DNA of 64,000 bases from Takakia lepidozioides (taxonomy: Eukaryota > Streptophyta > Takakiopsida > Takakiales > Takakiaceae): positions 31,620,001 to 31,684,000 of the forward strand of contig CM060731.1 of NCBI GenBank assembly GCA_030704615.1, read 5' to 3'. Made by a program: the position numbers and the translations under genes. Positions 22,601 to 34,600 of the stretch are shown piece by piece. Numbering within the stretch: the stretch's first letter is position 1; each line of letters begins with the position of its first letter. The notes beneath the pieces are model-generated. The model had not been told where the DNA came from. It did no database searches and worked only from the letters and a program-made list of their open reading frames with translations.

Positions 22601-25600
22601 ACAAATCCACACATACGCGTCTTTCAAAACTTGAAGGCGAAGTGAAGACCTTCACAGAGAAGAGCCTCCCAGATCCCCTCACAGCAAGCATCCACCTGCA
22701 GGTGGAATCCCTTAGCAAAGAGCTGGAAACACACAGAACTGCGACGTCTACAATGGCTCGGGAGCTCCAAGCTCACAAGGCAGAGGCCTCCTCCTGGCTA
22801 ATATAGTTAAGGGGAGCACATCCAACAACAGTCCTCACTCTCTGGAGGAGACAGTCTCGGCTACCTTGCGAGAGGAACAGCAACGGGCTTTCAAAGCCCT
22901 TAACATCAGGTCACTGGGAAGCTAGGGGGCCTTGCTGAGGGGGACCCTCTTGACGCTGCCACCAGCCTTATTCAGCAAAACCTTGCTCTCCACGGGGCGC
23001 GAGTGGCATTGAAAGGGCTTGGCGTGCAGGATCTTCAGAGCACAAAGTCCTCTTCATTAGATTCAAGGACAAGGTGCTCGGGATAGAGTCCTCAGGCAGA
23101 GGCCTCAATTGAGAGGTCAGGGTATGTACCTCAACGATGACTTGACCCCTTTGCAATACAACGCCATGCGGGCGCAACTCTTGCAGGTTAAGCAAGCTCG
23201 AGCTCAAGGGCACTATGCCGTGTACCGAGATGGGAGGGTAATTGTCCGGGAGCACGAACGTCGCCCCTCTAGCTCTAAATAGGGGTTGGGGCACCATGAG
23301 ACCAACGCACGCTCACATCTACACATTGGCTCATGGAACTGTAATGGCTCGTTGTGGAGCCACCCTCAAGGGCTTCTAGATATTCTTTCCAAGTGTGATG
23401 TTCTTCTTTTTCTTTTGGAAACTCATGCGTATGAAGGAAAGGACCCCCTTTTATTCTCGGGTATAGCTTTCAGTCAGTGATTCGTCCACGTACAGGTCTC
23501 AAAGGATCTGGAGGTGTGGCTTGTTACTTTGCTGACTGGCTTCTCCCACTTATCTCCTTCCCATACAAAGACCCACTGGCAAGGTACATTTGGTGTCACA
23601 TCAAAGGCTACAACATCCTGCTGGCGGGATGTTATTTTGCTCCGGCCGCATCTCCGCACAGCGGCCTACATATTCGAACAGATTCACCATATGTTCCATT
23701 GGAAGACGATATGGCCCGTCTCCGTACCCCACAAACGGACATTTTCTTGGTTGGAGATTTCAACGCCGTACAGGACACTACAGGCCCCCACCTTCGACCA
23801 CACAGATCCTCTACACATCCAACGCTCGCATACGGAATTGGAGAGGCAAAGTGCAGATTCCTCTTGCGAAATCACAAGTTACGGTCACCATCTACTCAAG
23901 TTTTGTGAAACTCAGGGGCTGTCCATTTACAATGGAACAACCCAACTTCAAATCCTCCAGCCAGTTCACTTGCCACACGTACAAGGGCCAAAGCGTGGTT
24001 GACTATCTCTTGGGGAGCCCCAACAAGCCTGATAGAATAAGCTCCTTTTACATCACGAGGTACCCGATTCTGATCACTCTTGCCTTTCCTTTGCATTTCC
24101 TTCCATCTCCCTCCCCGTGAGGATCCCCTCTGCGTCTCTTCCCCTTACACCCACGTATCCACTTTAATACCCCTTTCTCTCACTTACACGACGCCGAGTA
24201 TGAAACATACCTAGCGTCAACCCTCCCTTCCATTCTACATCTATCATCTCCTAACGACAAGGCTACACATCTTACTCAAGCCCTTTGGGACTCAGCCCTG
24301 CGATCCTTTCCCGTCACCCTTCCATCTACCTCCTCACCCTTCTCCACTCGTCGTTACGCACCATTTTATGATGAGGAATGCAAGACTGCTAGACGTCGCA
24401 TCAAATTTTTACTACTTGATACCAATTCTTCTCCAGAGTCCACTAATCTTGCTCTTAAGCACTATAAGTCCCTCATTAGATCCAAAAAGCAAGCCTACAC
24501 TATCAAGTTGCAATCTTCTTTCCTTGCTAAAATCAGATTTTCTCCTCGATCTTTTTGGTCCCCTTAAACTCATAGAGATCCCCCCCAATCACTGACATTC
24601 ATGTCTGGCATGAGTATGCACAGTCTTTGTACCATTCCCCAACCCAAACTCCTTCTCCTATAACCTCTAAACCCCTTCACTTCTCTCTCTTACTACAGCC
24701 AATGTCAGTAAGGCAATCAAGAAGCTGCAAAATGGCAGAGCGGTGGACATTTCAGGACTTCAGAGTGAATTCATCAAGCATGCTGCACCTACTTTAGCCC
24801 CTTTTATAGCTAACCTCTTCAATGAGGTGGTGCAACGGGGCTTCCAACAGAGTGGACAAAGAGCATCATCCACCCACTTTTTAAGAGCGGTGACAGGCTC
24901 GCACCGACAAACTATCGTACTATCATGGTGTCCTCATTACTTGCTAAACTGTTTTGGGCAGTAGTGGCCATGGAACTGGATGATTGGGCTGAGTACTCTC
25001 GCATTCGTGCTGAGGGACAGGCTGGTTTCCGTCGAAACCGATCCACTATTGACCACATCTTCACTCTTCAAGTTATGGTGGAAAGTGCACGCTATGACAA
25101 AAGATTGGTCTATGTTTGCTTCGTGGACTTTCACAAAGCGACCTTCCAACGGCTCCATAGAGTGGAAGTCCCTCCAGACATCCTTTGTGCCATCTCTTCT
25201 ATGTATGAGATTGTCACTGGCATGGTCAACGTCGCTGGTGAATTCTCAGCCGAGATCCACAGCAACATTGGAGTCAAACAGGGCTGCCCCCTTTCCCTAC
25301 CCTGTTCGGGATCTACATTGACGCCTTGGAGAATTACATATCAAAAAACCATGGGGTTGGGGTCCCATTGGATGGGGGACCAACCCAATCAGATCTCCTC
25401 TATGCTGATGATGTTGCCCTTTTGGCACAATCCCCGGTCTTTCTGCAACGCCATCTCAAAATTTTGGAACAGTTCTGCAAAGACTATGGGATGCAGGTCA
25501 ATCTTAGCAAGACCAAGATCATGGTCTTCAATGGCCAGGCTGATCGTAGATTCATCTTCAACCAGCAGGAAATTGAGATTGTGAAATCATACCGGTACCT

Positions 25601-28600
25601 AGGTCTGGTTATCCACTCCCCCAAGTTTCACTTTGCAGCCACTGCCTTGGACAGGTTGACTAAAGGTAAGGCGGCCTCCGTCCGCCTTCAGGCCAAATGC
25701 AAGCAAATACATCTGCGGCATCCCCCGACCAAAAAGTGGCTGTTTGACACCGTCGTCAGCCCTGCTACCATCTATGGTTGTGAGTTCTGGGCACCTGGTG
25801 TCCCTGTCTCCTGGTGGGAAAAGAATTTGGAACCATTACAGTCATCTTTTCTCCAAGCAATGCTTGGCGCCAGGAGCACAACTCCATCTCAGATCCTAGG
25901 TGCAGAGTTCGCATGTGTACCATTGCAATCCGAGGCCCTCTTCAGGCTTACAATCTTTCTCCATAGATTGCAGGCCCTTCCACCCAAAGGGCTAGTGGCA
26001 GGGCCCTCACAACATCTATGAGGCTCAAAGCTGCAGGTTTCAGGAACTCCTGGTATGCTCGAGTGGACAGTTTTATTTCAACGTAACGGACTTTCTACTG
26101 CTTTCCTATTACCAATGAACCCAGATGAGGTGGACATCACACATCCAGACATGACCGCAACAGACTCATTCGGAGAGAGCTTATGGAATTACATGTCAAG
26201 AGAACTTGGATGCTACCCAATCTCACGACAAAGCTCCACTTCTATCGAGAGAGACATTCTTGGTGCTCCGCGATGATAGAATCTTGAGACCAAATTACCT
26301 TTCAGCACCCTTATCTCCTTCCCTCTTGAGGGCATTGGGGCGTTCAGGGTGGGTTCCCACAACCTACGGATAGAGGGAGATGGGCTGCAACGGGAGGGGG
26401 CCCGAGCAAGGCAGCAGGGCTTTTATGAATTTGAAACTGAAGAACACTTCTTCTTCTACTGCCCTCTATACTACGAGATCCGTGGGAGATTCCACTGTTT
26501 ATTCAGTGGAACCCAAACTCTCACTGATGTCTTCCACTATGAGGATCAAAAATGCTTGGCAGCCTACCTACACGAGGCCTTCACCCTTAGACAATCGCTA
26601 GAACATTAATTGTGGTTTCTGGATTTGTTCCTCTCTCATGTTTTCTTCCATTTTGTCCCATAAGCTCTACGAGCTTTCCGCGGACGTTATAAAGCACCAT
26701 TTCATTCATTTCATTTCTCTCAGTTTCACTCAAACTGGGTGTGGGGTCAGTGGCCAGTAGGCTACACCAAACAATGTCTTATGAGTACATTCTCCTCTCT
26801 CTTATTGTTCTGCCCTGCACAGAACCCAGAGCGACAGGCACATGCCTTCCCAACGCATGTCATTTCTTTGGTAAATGCAGAGATATACAAACTAAAATAA
26901 AAGACTCTGCAACTGGTCTGTTGAGTTTGCATGCAGAAGTGCCTCTGTGTGCCCCTTAATGACAGTAACGGGATAATAAGTGTATACCTGCAGCTGAGCT
27001 GCGGCTCTAAGCTAAACCCTGGTGGGTGTGAACCCACAAAAGGCTCGGGGAGGGTTAGTTTCCTGCGGGGTTGATGGCCATAAGGCTATAGCAAGCCTAT
27101 GTTCGCAGGAAACGGCAGGGAACGGCATGAGTACATTCTCTCTTGTTGAGGAAACATCCCCAAGACTAGAAACTGACCTGTCTGTATCATCCAGCATGTA
27201 GAGACAGATAAACATTCTTTATCTCCTGTCCTATCTAATATGAGATCCTAAGCAAATACTTTTGTGATAAATTTTGTTCTTCCTTTCTGCCATAAGCTCG
27301 TGGACCTTCCCATGGACATTAGTGTCTTTCTTTCTGCTTGTGCTAGACAAGAGAGACAGGAGGAACATTTGTTTAGCTGTCGGCTCCACTATAAAATCCA
27401 GGGCCTGCCAATCCCTCAGTGAGTTTTTTTCAGATCAGATATGCCTGGTAGTATCTCTGCATGAGGCTCTCCAGCTTAGAAAATCTCTTGATGTGAAATT
27501 GTTATTTTCTGGCTGCTTGTTGAGGGCCCCACTTTCTTGTTTACTGCCCTATATTGTCATTTTAAGCTCTTTGAGCGTCCTGTTGACATGATAAAAATTT
27601 ATTTCATTCTCTCTCCTATCAGCTGTGCATGTAACAAAAATTTCTCTTCTCTACAATGTTTCTGATTAGGAAGGACTTGCCATTCATGAAACGAACACGT
27701 GTGTCTTGCAAATGCAGCTTTCGTACTTGATCCTCGGAAATTGTAGGGTAGAAACTTATTTCGTGTGGATGGATTGGTCGGGCTTCCTCAGGGAGCCGTT
27801 TCAGGCAGCTCACATATTTGGCCACTGCGGTCCAGTCTGCAGGCCCTAACTCCTCATCTTCTCCTAGCTCTCCAAATGCCTCCAATGCTCTACTGTGCAT
27901 CTCATACTTCACATACTCCAAAACCCGGGACTGCAGCCGCCAAAATGCAGCAAGTAAGAGAGGCAGAGGACCAGACCAAAAAAGAGAGAAATTTTTAGAC
28001 AACAATGCATACCAAACATAAATGATCATCAGAAAACAGGCAGGAAACCTGCAAATAAGGAAGAACCCATCGTGAGGGCAGGATGCCAGGCAAACTGTCC
28101 AACACTGGAAAGGGGTCAGATTAGCAAATGTAGCGCTTTAGATGGAAGGGGAATGGGAGCCTCTTCAACAGAGTTCAGGACTCAGTCAACCTACCTTCGT
28201 TTCTGAAGGATGGTCCATGTTAAGAAAGCGCAGAAGAAACTGGGTGGTGGAGCCATTGATGATAAGCGTCAAAACAACTACACCCCCTGTGAAAAACACA
28301 AACTGATGCATTCGGTTGCTTTAGAAGGTAAATCTTATCTCCTACCCTCCGATTGCTCAACACCCAATTCTAGGTCACATGCCAAGCTTACTATTTACCT
28401 CATCCTCTGAAGCCCAACTGCTGCATCAACCGAGGCGTTGCTGTCAAAAAGCTGTGAACATGAAGTAACAGCTCACAACTACTCGACAGTCTCACACTTG
28501 ACCAATAATTTTCCCGCATAACATTACAGACATATACGAGTTTAAAGAGATCACCATCCTATTCTATTTGAAGGCTATATGCTCCTAGGGATGCAACATC

Positions 28601-31600
28601 TTTTATGAGGAAGTGAGAGAAAATATGACAAGCGTGCTTAGGACATACCCGGGCTTCAGTGAGCTTGGAGATGTGATTGTCATTGCGGGAATTTTGCACC
28701 CCAACTTGCTGCAGATTAACCCGGCCCTACAATTCAGCTTGCTGCAACCTTTCTCAATAAACTCAAAATTTTGCTGTCATTTAAGTAATGGAATTTGTAA
28801 TTCATCTGCAAGAGCATCAAAGTGTATGGAGGTATATGAAGAGTGGAATTTACAAGTAGGATAGTCAGCAGGCCATGTGCAAAATCCTTACCAACCCCTC
28901 TTACACATCAAAAAGCTATGGACTGTTCACATAACCTCTACTCAACATCAATAAATGTTTTCAGAAGGTCTGAACATTGATACTTACAGAAACGGTCAAG
29001 GAAAGAGAGAGAGCAACGGCTCCTCGCAGGCCAGCCCATATTAGAATAGCAGCCTCCTTCCAAGTGAGGCCATAGCCAAAGAAGTTTAAACCCGGATAAA
29101 GAATCCCCACAACCACAACCCTGGACAGCTGTACACACAAATAGAGGAGTGCCAAGTATGCCCAGTCCCACCCTGCAACATTTGCCATACCCAAATTGTC
29201 TTGAAATGTAATATCCAGAACACATGTGGACCCAACCAACCTACTGGGCTTCCCAACTGTGACTTTCCATAGGCACATGTCTTCAAAAGCCAGGGCAGAA
29301 GCGCTTAGAAATGGCAGTGAGAAGGAACGGAAAAATATATTGGCTGTGGAGTGAGAGATAGTAAGCAGATTTGTGCCTACGCTTCTGTTCATTCTTGGTT
29401 TCCTCCTGTCAACAATATCAGGCTGGCACCCTTGTCTGGAATGGCTGCCATGAGGGTTTTAACTTATTGGCAGCCTGTTATGGTGGCCTAGGGAATCTCA
29501 CTAGGCAGTCAAATCACACGTTTTGGGTACACATTTTGTTTTTCTCTTAGGTTATATTATTCAATTCAGGAGTCTTGCCTGCGCATATACAAATTCAGAG
29601 GAAGGGAGGGAGTACCTTCAATTTTATCATGACTCCGAAGGATACTCTCCACAATGACCACCCCACTGCACCAAACCAAACAGCTCTGCTCAGACTCCTA
29701 ACCACCTTGTGATTAAAGGAGAGCTCATGCAAGAATAAATTGAGAAGCAGTATAACAACTATTTAAGGCACCTGGCATCCAACCTAAAGGGCTGCCCTCC
29801 AACAAACACACCATTGAGTTGCAAGAAGCTCCATGTAGGGAGCCAAAGTGCCCTTATAGAATTGGTTCAAACCTGAGAATAAATATGAGAGTGTTCGCAA
29901 TATAGGAAATCATCTCCCTGTTCCAAAATGCCACACACAGATGATTAGCTGCAAACTTCGAAGAAAAATATAAACACTTGATGACCATAAGGAGGAACCC
30001 ACCCACCACTGACTTCCATACAAAACACAGTTTTATAGAGAAACTCAACCAGGATCTGACTGAAGGAAGGAGCTTTCTCTTGTGCAAGAATGTTACCAGA
30101 AATGATGCATACTTTGTTGACTCTCACCAGTGAAAGCAGTCCTTCCAAATGCAGCAAATAATCTGCACAAGTTTTAAACACTTAGATGTCACCACCAATA
30201 TTACCCACCAAGGTCTCGGTCAACCACAAGAGCCGTGCACCCTAACCAATTTCCATATCCCTTACCACTGTACAGAAAGAACCAATACTCTCCAGTAACC
30301 ACATGAGTGATATGCCTCTTTGAGACTGCAAAAGGGAAGACCTAGTATAAACCTCAAAATGACCTAAGAATTTCCCCCAGGGTAGGGGCTGAAATGATAG
30401 CAATCTGGTGTTCGGCTGGTAGATAAAGAAGCTTACATGCCCACAGTCATAACTGTTAACACACCAGAAACCTCAGCTTCATCTTCAGCCTGCCCATTCA
30501 TTCGAGACATGGGGCCATAGATTTTGATCAGTACATTATAAGCTAAACATATTGCATGTGAAGATCCTGCAGAAAACCTGTGATCGGGTTATATTTAACC
30601 TTGCCCTACCAAAGACTGCAAGTAGTCCAGTACAGGTATTGAAGGTTGCACACCTCCCCTCGCAATGGTACTGCGAGATCCTAGAACATAGAATCCATTA
30701 CACCTATGGAGAGATGATGCAACATGAAGTTAGCATAAATAATAACCTCTTGCCCTTGCAGGTACTGCCCCATTTTGGGGGTTGGACCATTACACCCAAT
30801 ACATGGCCATTCTGTCAACAGACTAAAAATATGCTACATATGTACCAAACATTCCAGGCCATATGCAAAACCAGTACTCCTGCCTCCACAGTTTCGCATT
30901 AAAATCCAGGATTCTCACTTGCAAACACTACAAAGGAATAAAGGGGCACGTTGCCACAACACAAGCACAGGTGTCATCGTATTGACATCTTTTCTCCATG
31001 ACAGTCAGAAGCTGGAAACGAACCTCTCCAAATCCGGCTGTGTTATGATGTTTATGATCTGATGCATTCATAAAAGCATTGGAAAATACAAGAGGTGTAC
31101 ATACAAGGAAAAATGCCATGTAGCTAGCTGCCAAGGTGAGGGTGATTTCAATGACTGTGTCATTGAATACCACCCCTACCCACAAAAGGGAGGCGATCCC
31201 AAAAAGCAGTCCCACACCGACTCTGCAAACAATTTCGAACATGGCATATTAGATTTAAATGACCAGACAAAGGACATCATAATACGTCCTCTCCCACACC
31301 TACGGAGTCACTCAACATCATTGTACCGGTTAGTAGGTGACTATCTGATCATTTGCCAAGCAGAAATGAAATGAAATGAAATGAAATGGTGCTTTATAAC
31401 GTCCGCGGAAAGCTCATAGAGCTTATGGGACAAAATGGAAGAAAACATGAGAGAGGAACAAATCCAGAAACCACAATTAATGTTCTAGCGATTGTCTAAG
31501 GGTGAAGGCCTCGTGTAGGTAGGCTGCCAAGCATTTTTGATCCTCGTAGTGGAAGACATCAGTGAGAGTTTGGGTTCCACTGAATAAACAGTGGAATCTC

Positions 31601-34600
31601 CCACGGATCTCGTAGTATAGAGGGCAGTAGAAGAAGAAGTGTTCTTCAGTTTCAATTTCCTTGCTGCGCCCTATGCAAGCTGGACATAGGCGGTCCTCCC
31701 GTTGCAGGTTTTCCCATCTTCCAGTCTCTATGCGTAGGTTGTGGGAACCCACCCTGAACCGCCCCAATGCCCTCAGGAGGGAAGGAGATAAGGGTGCTGA
31801 AAGGTAATTTGGTCTCAAGATTCTATCATCGCGGAGCACTGTCCCATAGTCTTTGCAGAACTGTTCCAAAATTTTGAGATGGCGTTGCAGAAAGACCGGG
31901 GATTGTGCCAAAAGGGCAACATCATCAGCGTAGAGGAGATCTGATTGGGTTGGTCCCCCATCCAATGGTACCCCAACCCCATGGTTTTTTGATATGTAAT
32001 TCTCCAAGGCGTCAATGTAGATCCCGAACAGGGTAGGTGAAAGGGGGCAGCCCTGTTTGACTCCAATGTTGCTGTGGATCTCGGCTGAGAATTCACCAGC
32101 GACGTTGACCATGCCAGTGACAATCTCATACATAGAAGAGATGGCACAAAGGATGTCTGGAGGGACTTCCACTCTATGGAGCCATTGGAAGAGAAGGTCC
32201 CGAGGAACTGAATCAAAGGCTTTATGAAAGTCCACGAAGCAAACATAGACCATTCTTTTGTCATAGCGTGCACTTTCCACCATAACCTGAAGAGTGAAGA
32301 TGTGGTCAATAGTGGATCTGTTGCGACGGAAACCAGCCTGTCCCTCAGCACGAATGCGAGAGGACTCAGCCCAATCATCCAGTTCCATGGCCACTACTGC
32401 CCAAACAGTTTAGCAAGTAATGAGGACACCATGATAGTACGATAGTTTGTCGGTGCGAGCCTGTCACCGCTCTTGAAAAGTGGTGGATGATGCTCTTTGT
32501 CCACTCTGTTGGAAAGCCCCGTTGCACCACCTCATTGAAGAGGTTAGCTATAAAAGGGGCTAAAGCAGGAGCAGCAGGCTTGATGAATTCACTCTGAAGT
32601 CCTGAAATGTCCACTGCTCTGCCATTTTGCAGCTTCTTGATTGCCTTACTGACATTGGCCGTAGTAAAGAGAGAGAAGTGAAGGGGTTTAGAGGTTATAG
32701 GAGAAGGAGTTTGGGTTGGGGAATGGTACAAAGACTGTGCATACTCATGCCAGACGTGAATGTCAGTGATTGGGGGGGGTCTCTATGAGGTTTAAGGAGG
32801 GACCAAAAAGAACGAGGAGAAAATCTGATTTTAGCAAGGAAAGAAGATTGCAACTTGATAGTGTAGGCTTGCTTTTTGGATCTAATGAGGGACTTATAGT
32901 GCTTAAGTGCAAAGATTCGTGGACTCTGGAGAAGAATTGGTGTCAAGTAGTAAAGATTTGATGTGACGTCTAGCAGTCTTGCATTCCTCATCATAAAATG
33001 GTGCGTAACGACGAGTGGAGAAGGGTGAGGAGGTAGATGGAAGGGTGACGGGAAAGGATCGCAGGGCTGAGTCCCAAAGGGCTTGAGTAAGATGTGTAGC
33101 CTTGTCGTTAGGAGATGGTAGATGTAGAATGGAAGGGAGGGTTGACGCTAGGTATGTTTCATACTCGGCGTCGTGTAAGTGAGAGAAAGGGGTATTAAAG
33201 TGGATACGTGGGTGTAAGGGAAGAGAAGCAGAGGGAATCCTCACCGGAGGGAGATGGAAGGAAATGCAAAGGAATGGCAAGAGTGATCAGAATCCGGGTA
33301 CCTGGTGATGTAGAAGGAGCTTATTCTATCAGACTTGTTGGGGCTCCCCAAGAGATAGTCAACCACGCTTTGGCCCTTGTACGTGTGGCAAGTGAACTGG
33401 CTGGAGGATTTGAAGTTGGTTATTCCATTGTAAATGGCAAGCCCCTGAGTTTCACAAAACTTGAGTAGATGGTGACCATAGCTTGTGATTTCGCAAGAGG
33501 AATCTCTACTTTGCCTCTCCAATTCCGTATGCGAGCGTTGGATGTGTAGAGGATCCGTGTGGTCGAAGGTGGGGGCCTGTAGTGATCCTGTACGGGCGTT
33601 GGAATCTCCAACCAAGAAAATGTCCGTGTGTGGGGTACGGAGACGGGCCATATCGTCTTCCAATGGAACATATGGTGAATCTGTTCGAATATGTAGGCCA
33701 CTGTGCGGAGATGCAACCGGAGCAAAATAACATCCCGCCAGCAGGATGTTGTAGCCTTTAATGTGACACCAAATGTACCTTGCCAGTGGGTCTTTGTATG
33801 AGAAGGAGATAAGTGGGAGAAGCCAGTCAGCAAAGTAACAAGCCACACCTCCAGATCCTTTGAGACCTGTGCGTGGACGAATCGCTAACTGAACGCTATA
33901 ACCAAGAATAAAAGGGGGTCCTTTCCTTCATACGCATGGGTTTCCAAGAGAAAAAGAACATCACACTTGGAAAGAATATCTAGAAGCCCTTGGGGGTGGC
34001 TCCACAACGAGCCATTATAGTTCCATGAGCCAATGTGTAGATGTGAGCGTGCGTTGGTCTCATGGTGCCCCAACCCCTATTTAGAGCTAGAGGGGAGACG
34101 CTCGTGCTCCCGGACAATTACCCTCCCATCTCGGTACACGGCATAGTGCCCATGAGCTCGAGCTTGCTTAACCTGCAAGAGTTGCGCCCGCATGGCGTTG
34201 TATTGCAAAGGGATCAAGTCATCGTTGAGGTACATACCCTGACCTCTCAATTGAGGCCTCTGCCTGAGGACTCTATCCCGAGCACCCTTGTCCTTGAATC
34301 TAATGAAGAGGACTTTGTGCTCTGAAGATCCTCCACGCCAAGCCCTTTCAATGCCACTCGCGCCCCGTGGTAGAGCAAGGTTTTGCTGAATAAGGCTGGT
34401 GGTAGCGTCACGAGGGTCCCCCTCAGCAAGCCCCCCTAGCTTCCCAGTGACCCTGATGTTAAGGGCTTTGAAAGCCCGTTGCTGTTCCTCTCGCAAGGTA
34501 GCCGAGACTGTCTCCTCTAGAGAGTGAGGACTGTTGTTGGATGTGCTCCCCTTAACTATCTGCAGAGTCTCCTCCGAGATGCATTTCGTTTGTAAGATGG

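Larger units (their letters stand above)
22022..26722 (+). mobile_element. LINE-B copy 1: near full-length non-LTR retrotransposon, defective
   Basis: A GC-rich leader (22060-22135), ORF1 from ATG 22136, ORF2 (endonuclease plus reverse transcriptase, about 23300-26609) and a 3' region ending in CATTT-type repeats (26697-26722). It starts directly after the TC tail of the truncated LINE-A copy and is followed by another LINE-A tail. Comparison with the minus-strand copy at 31366-34880 shows over 95 percent similarity by eye over long stretches, with independent deletions in each. Clade unresolved: ORF1 with coiled coil and RNA-binding-like domain resembles L1/Tx1-type elements, while the short-repeat tail with a stem-loop resembles L2/CR1-type elements. 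Confidence 0.88.
16253..27680 (-). other. 11.4-kb antiporter intron 15 with an apparent GC donor
   Basis: The only reading that joins ...RVRFMNG to VQAAYWDMLEEGR in phase uses the donor ATG|GCAAGT at 27680 and the acceptor CCACAG at 16253. GCAAGT matches the consensus of GC-AG introns. No GT near the exon end keeps the conserved NGVQ junction. The intron carries all the plus-strand LINE copies. Confidence 0.75.

Noticed and set aside
26980-27060. Possible tRNA-like head (GTGGGTGTGAACCCAC) of a SINE
   Set aside because: The palindromic GTGGGT...ACCCAC lacks convincing A and B boxes at proper spacing, and the same head is not seen before the other tail copies.
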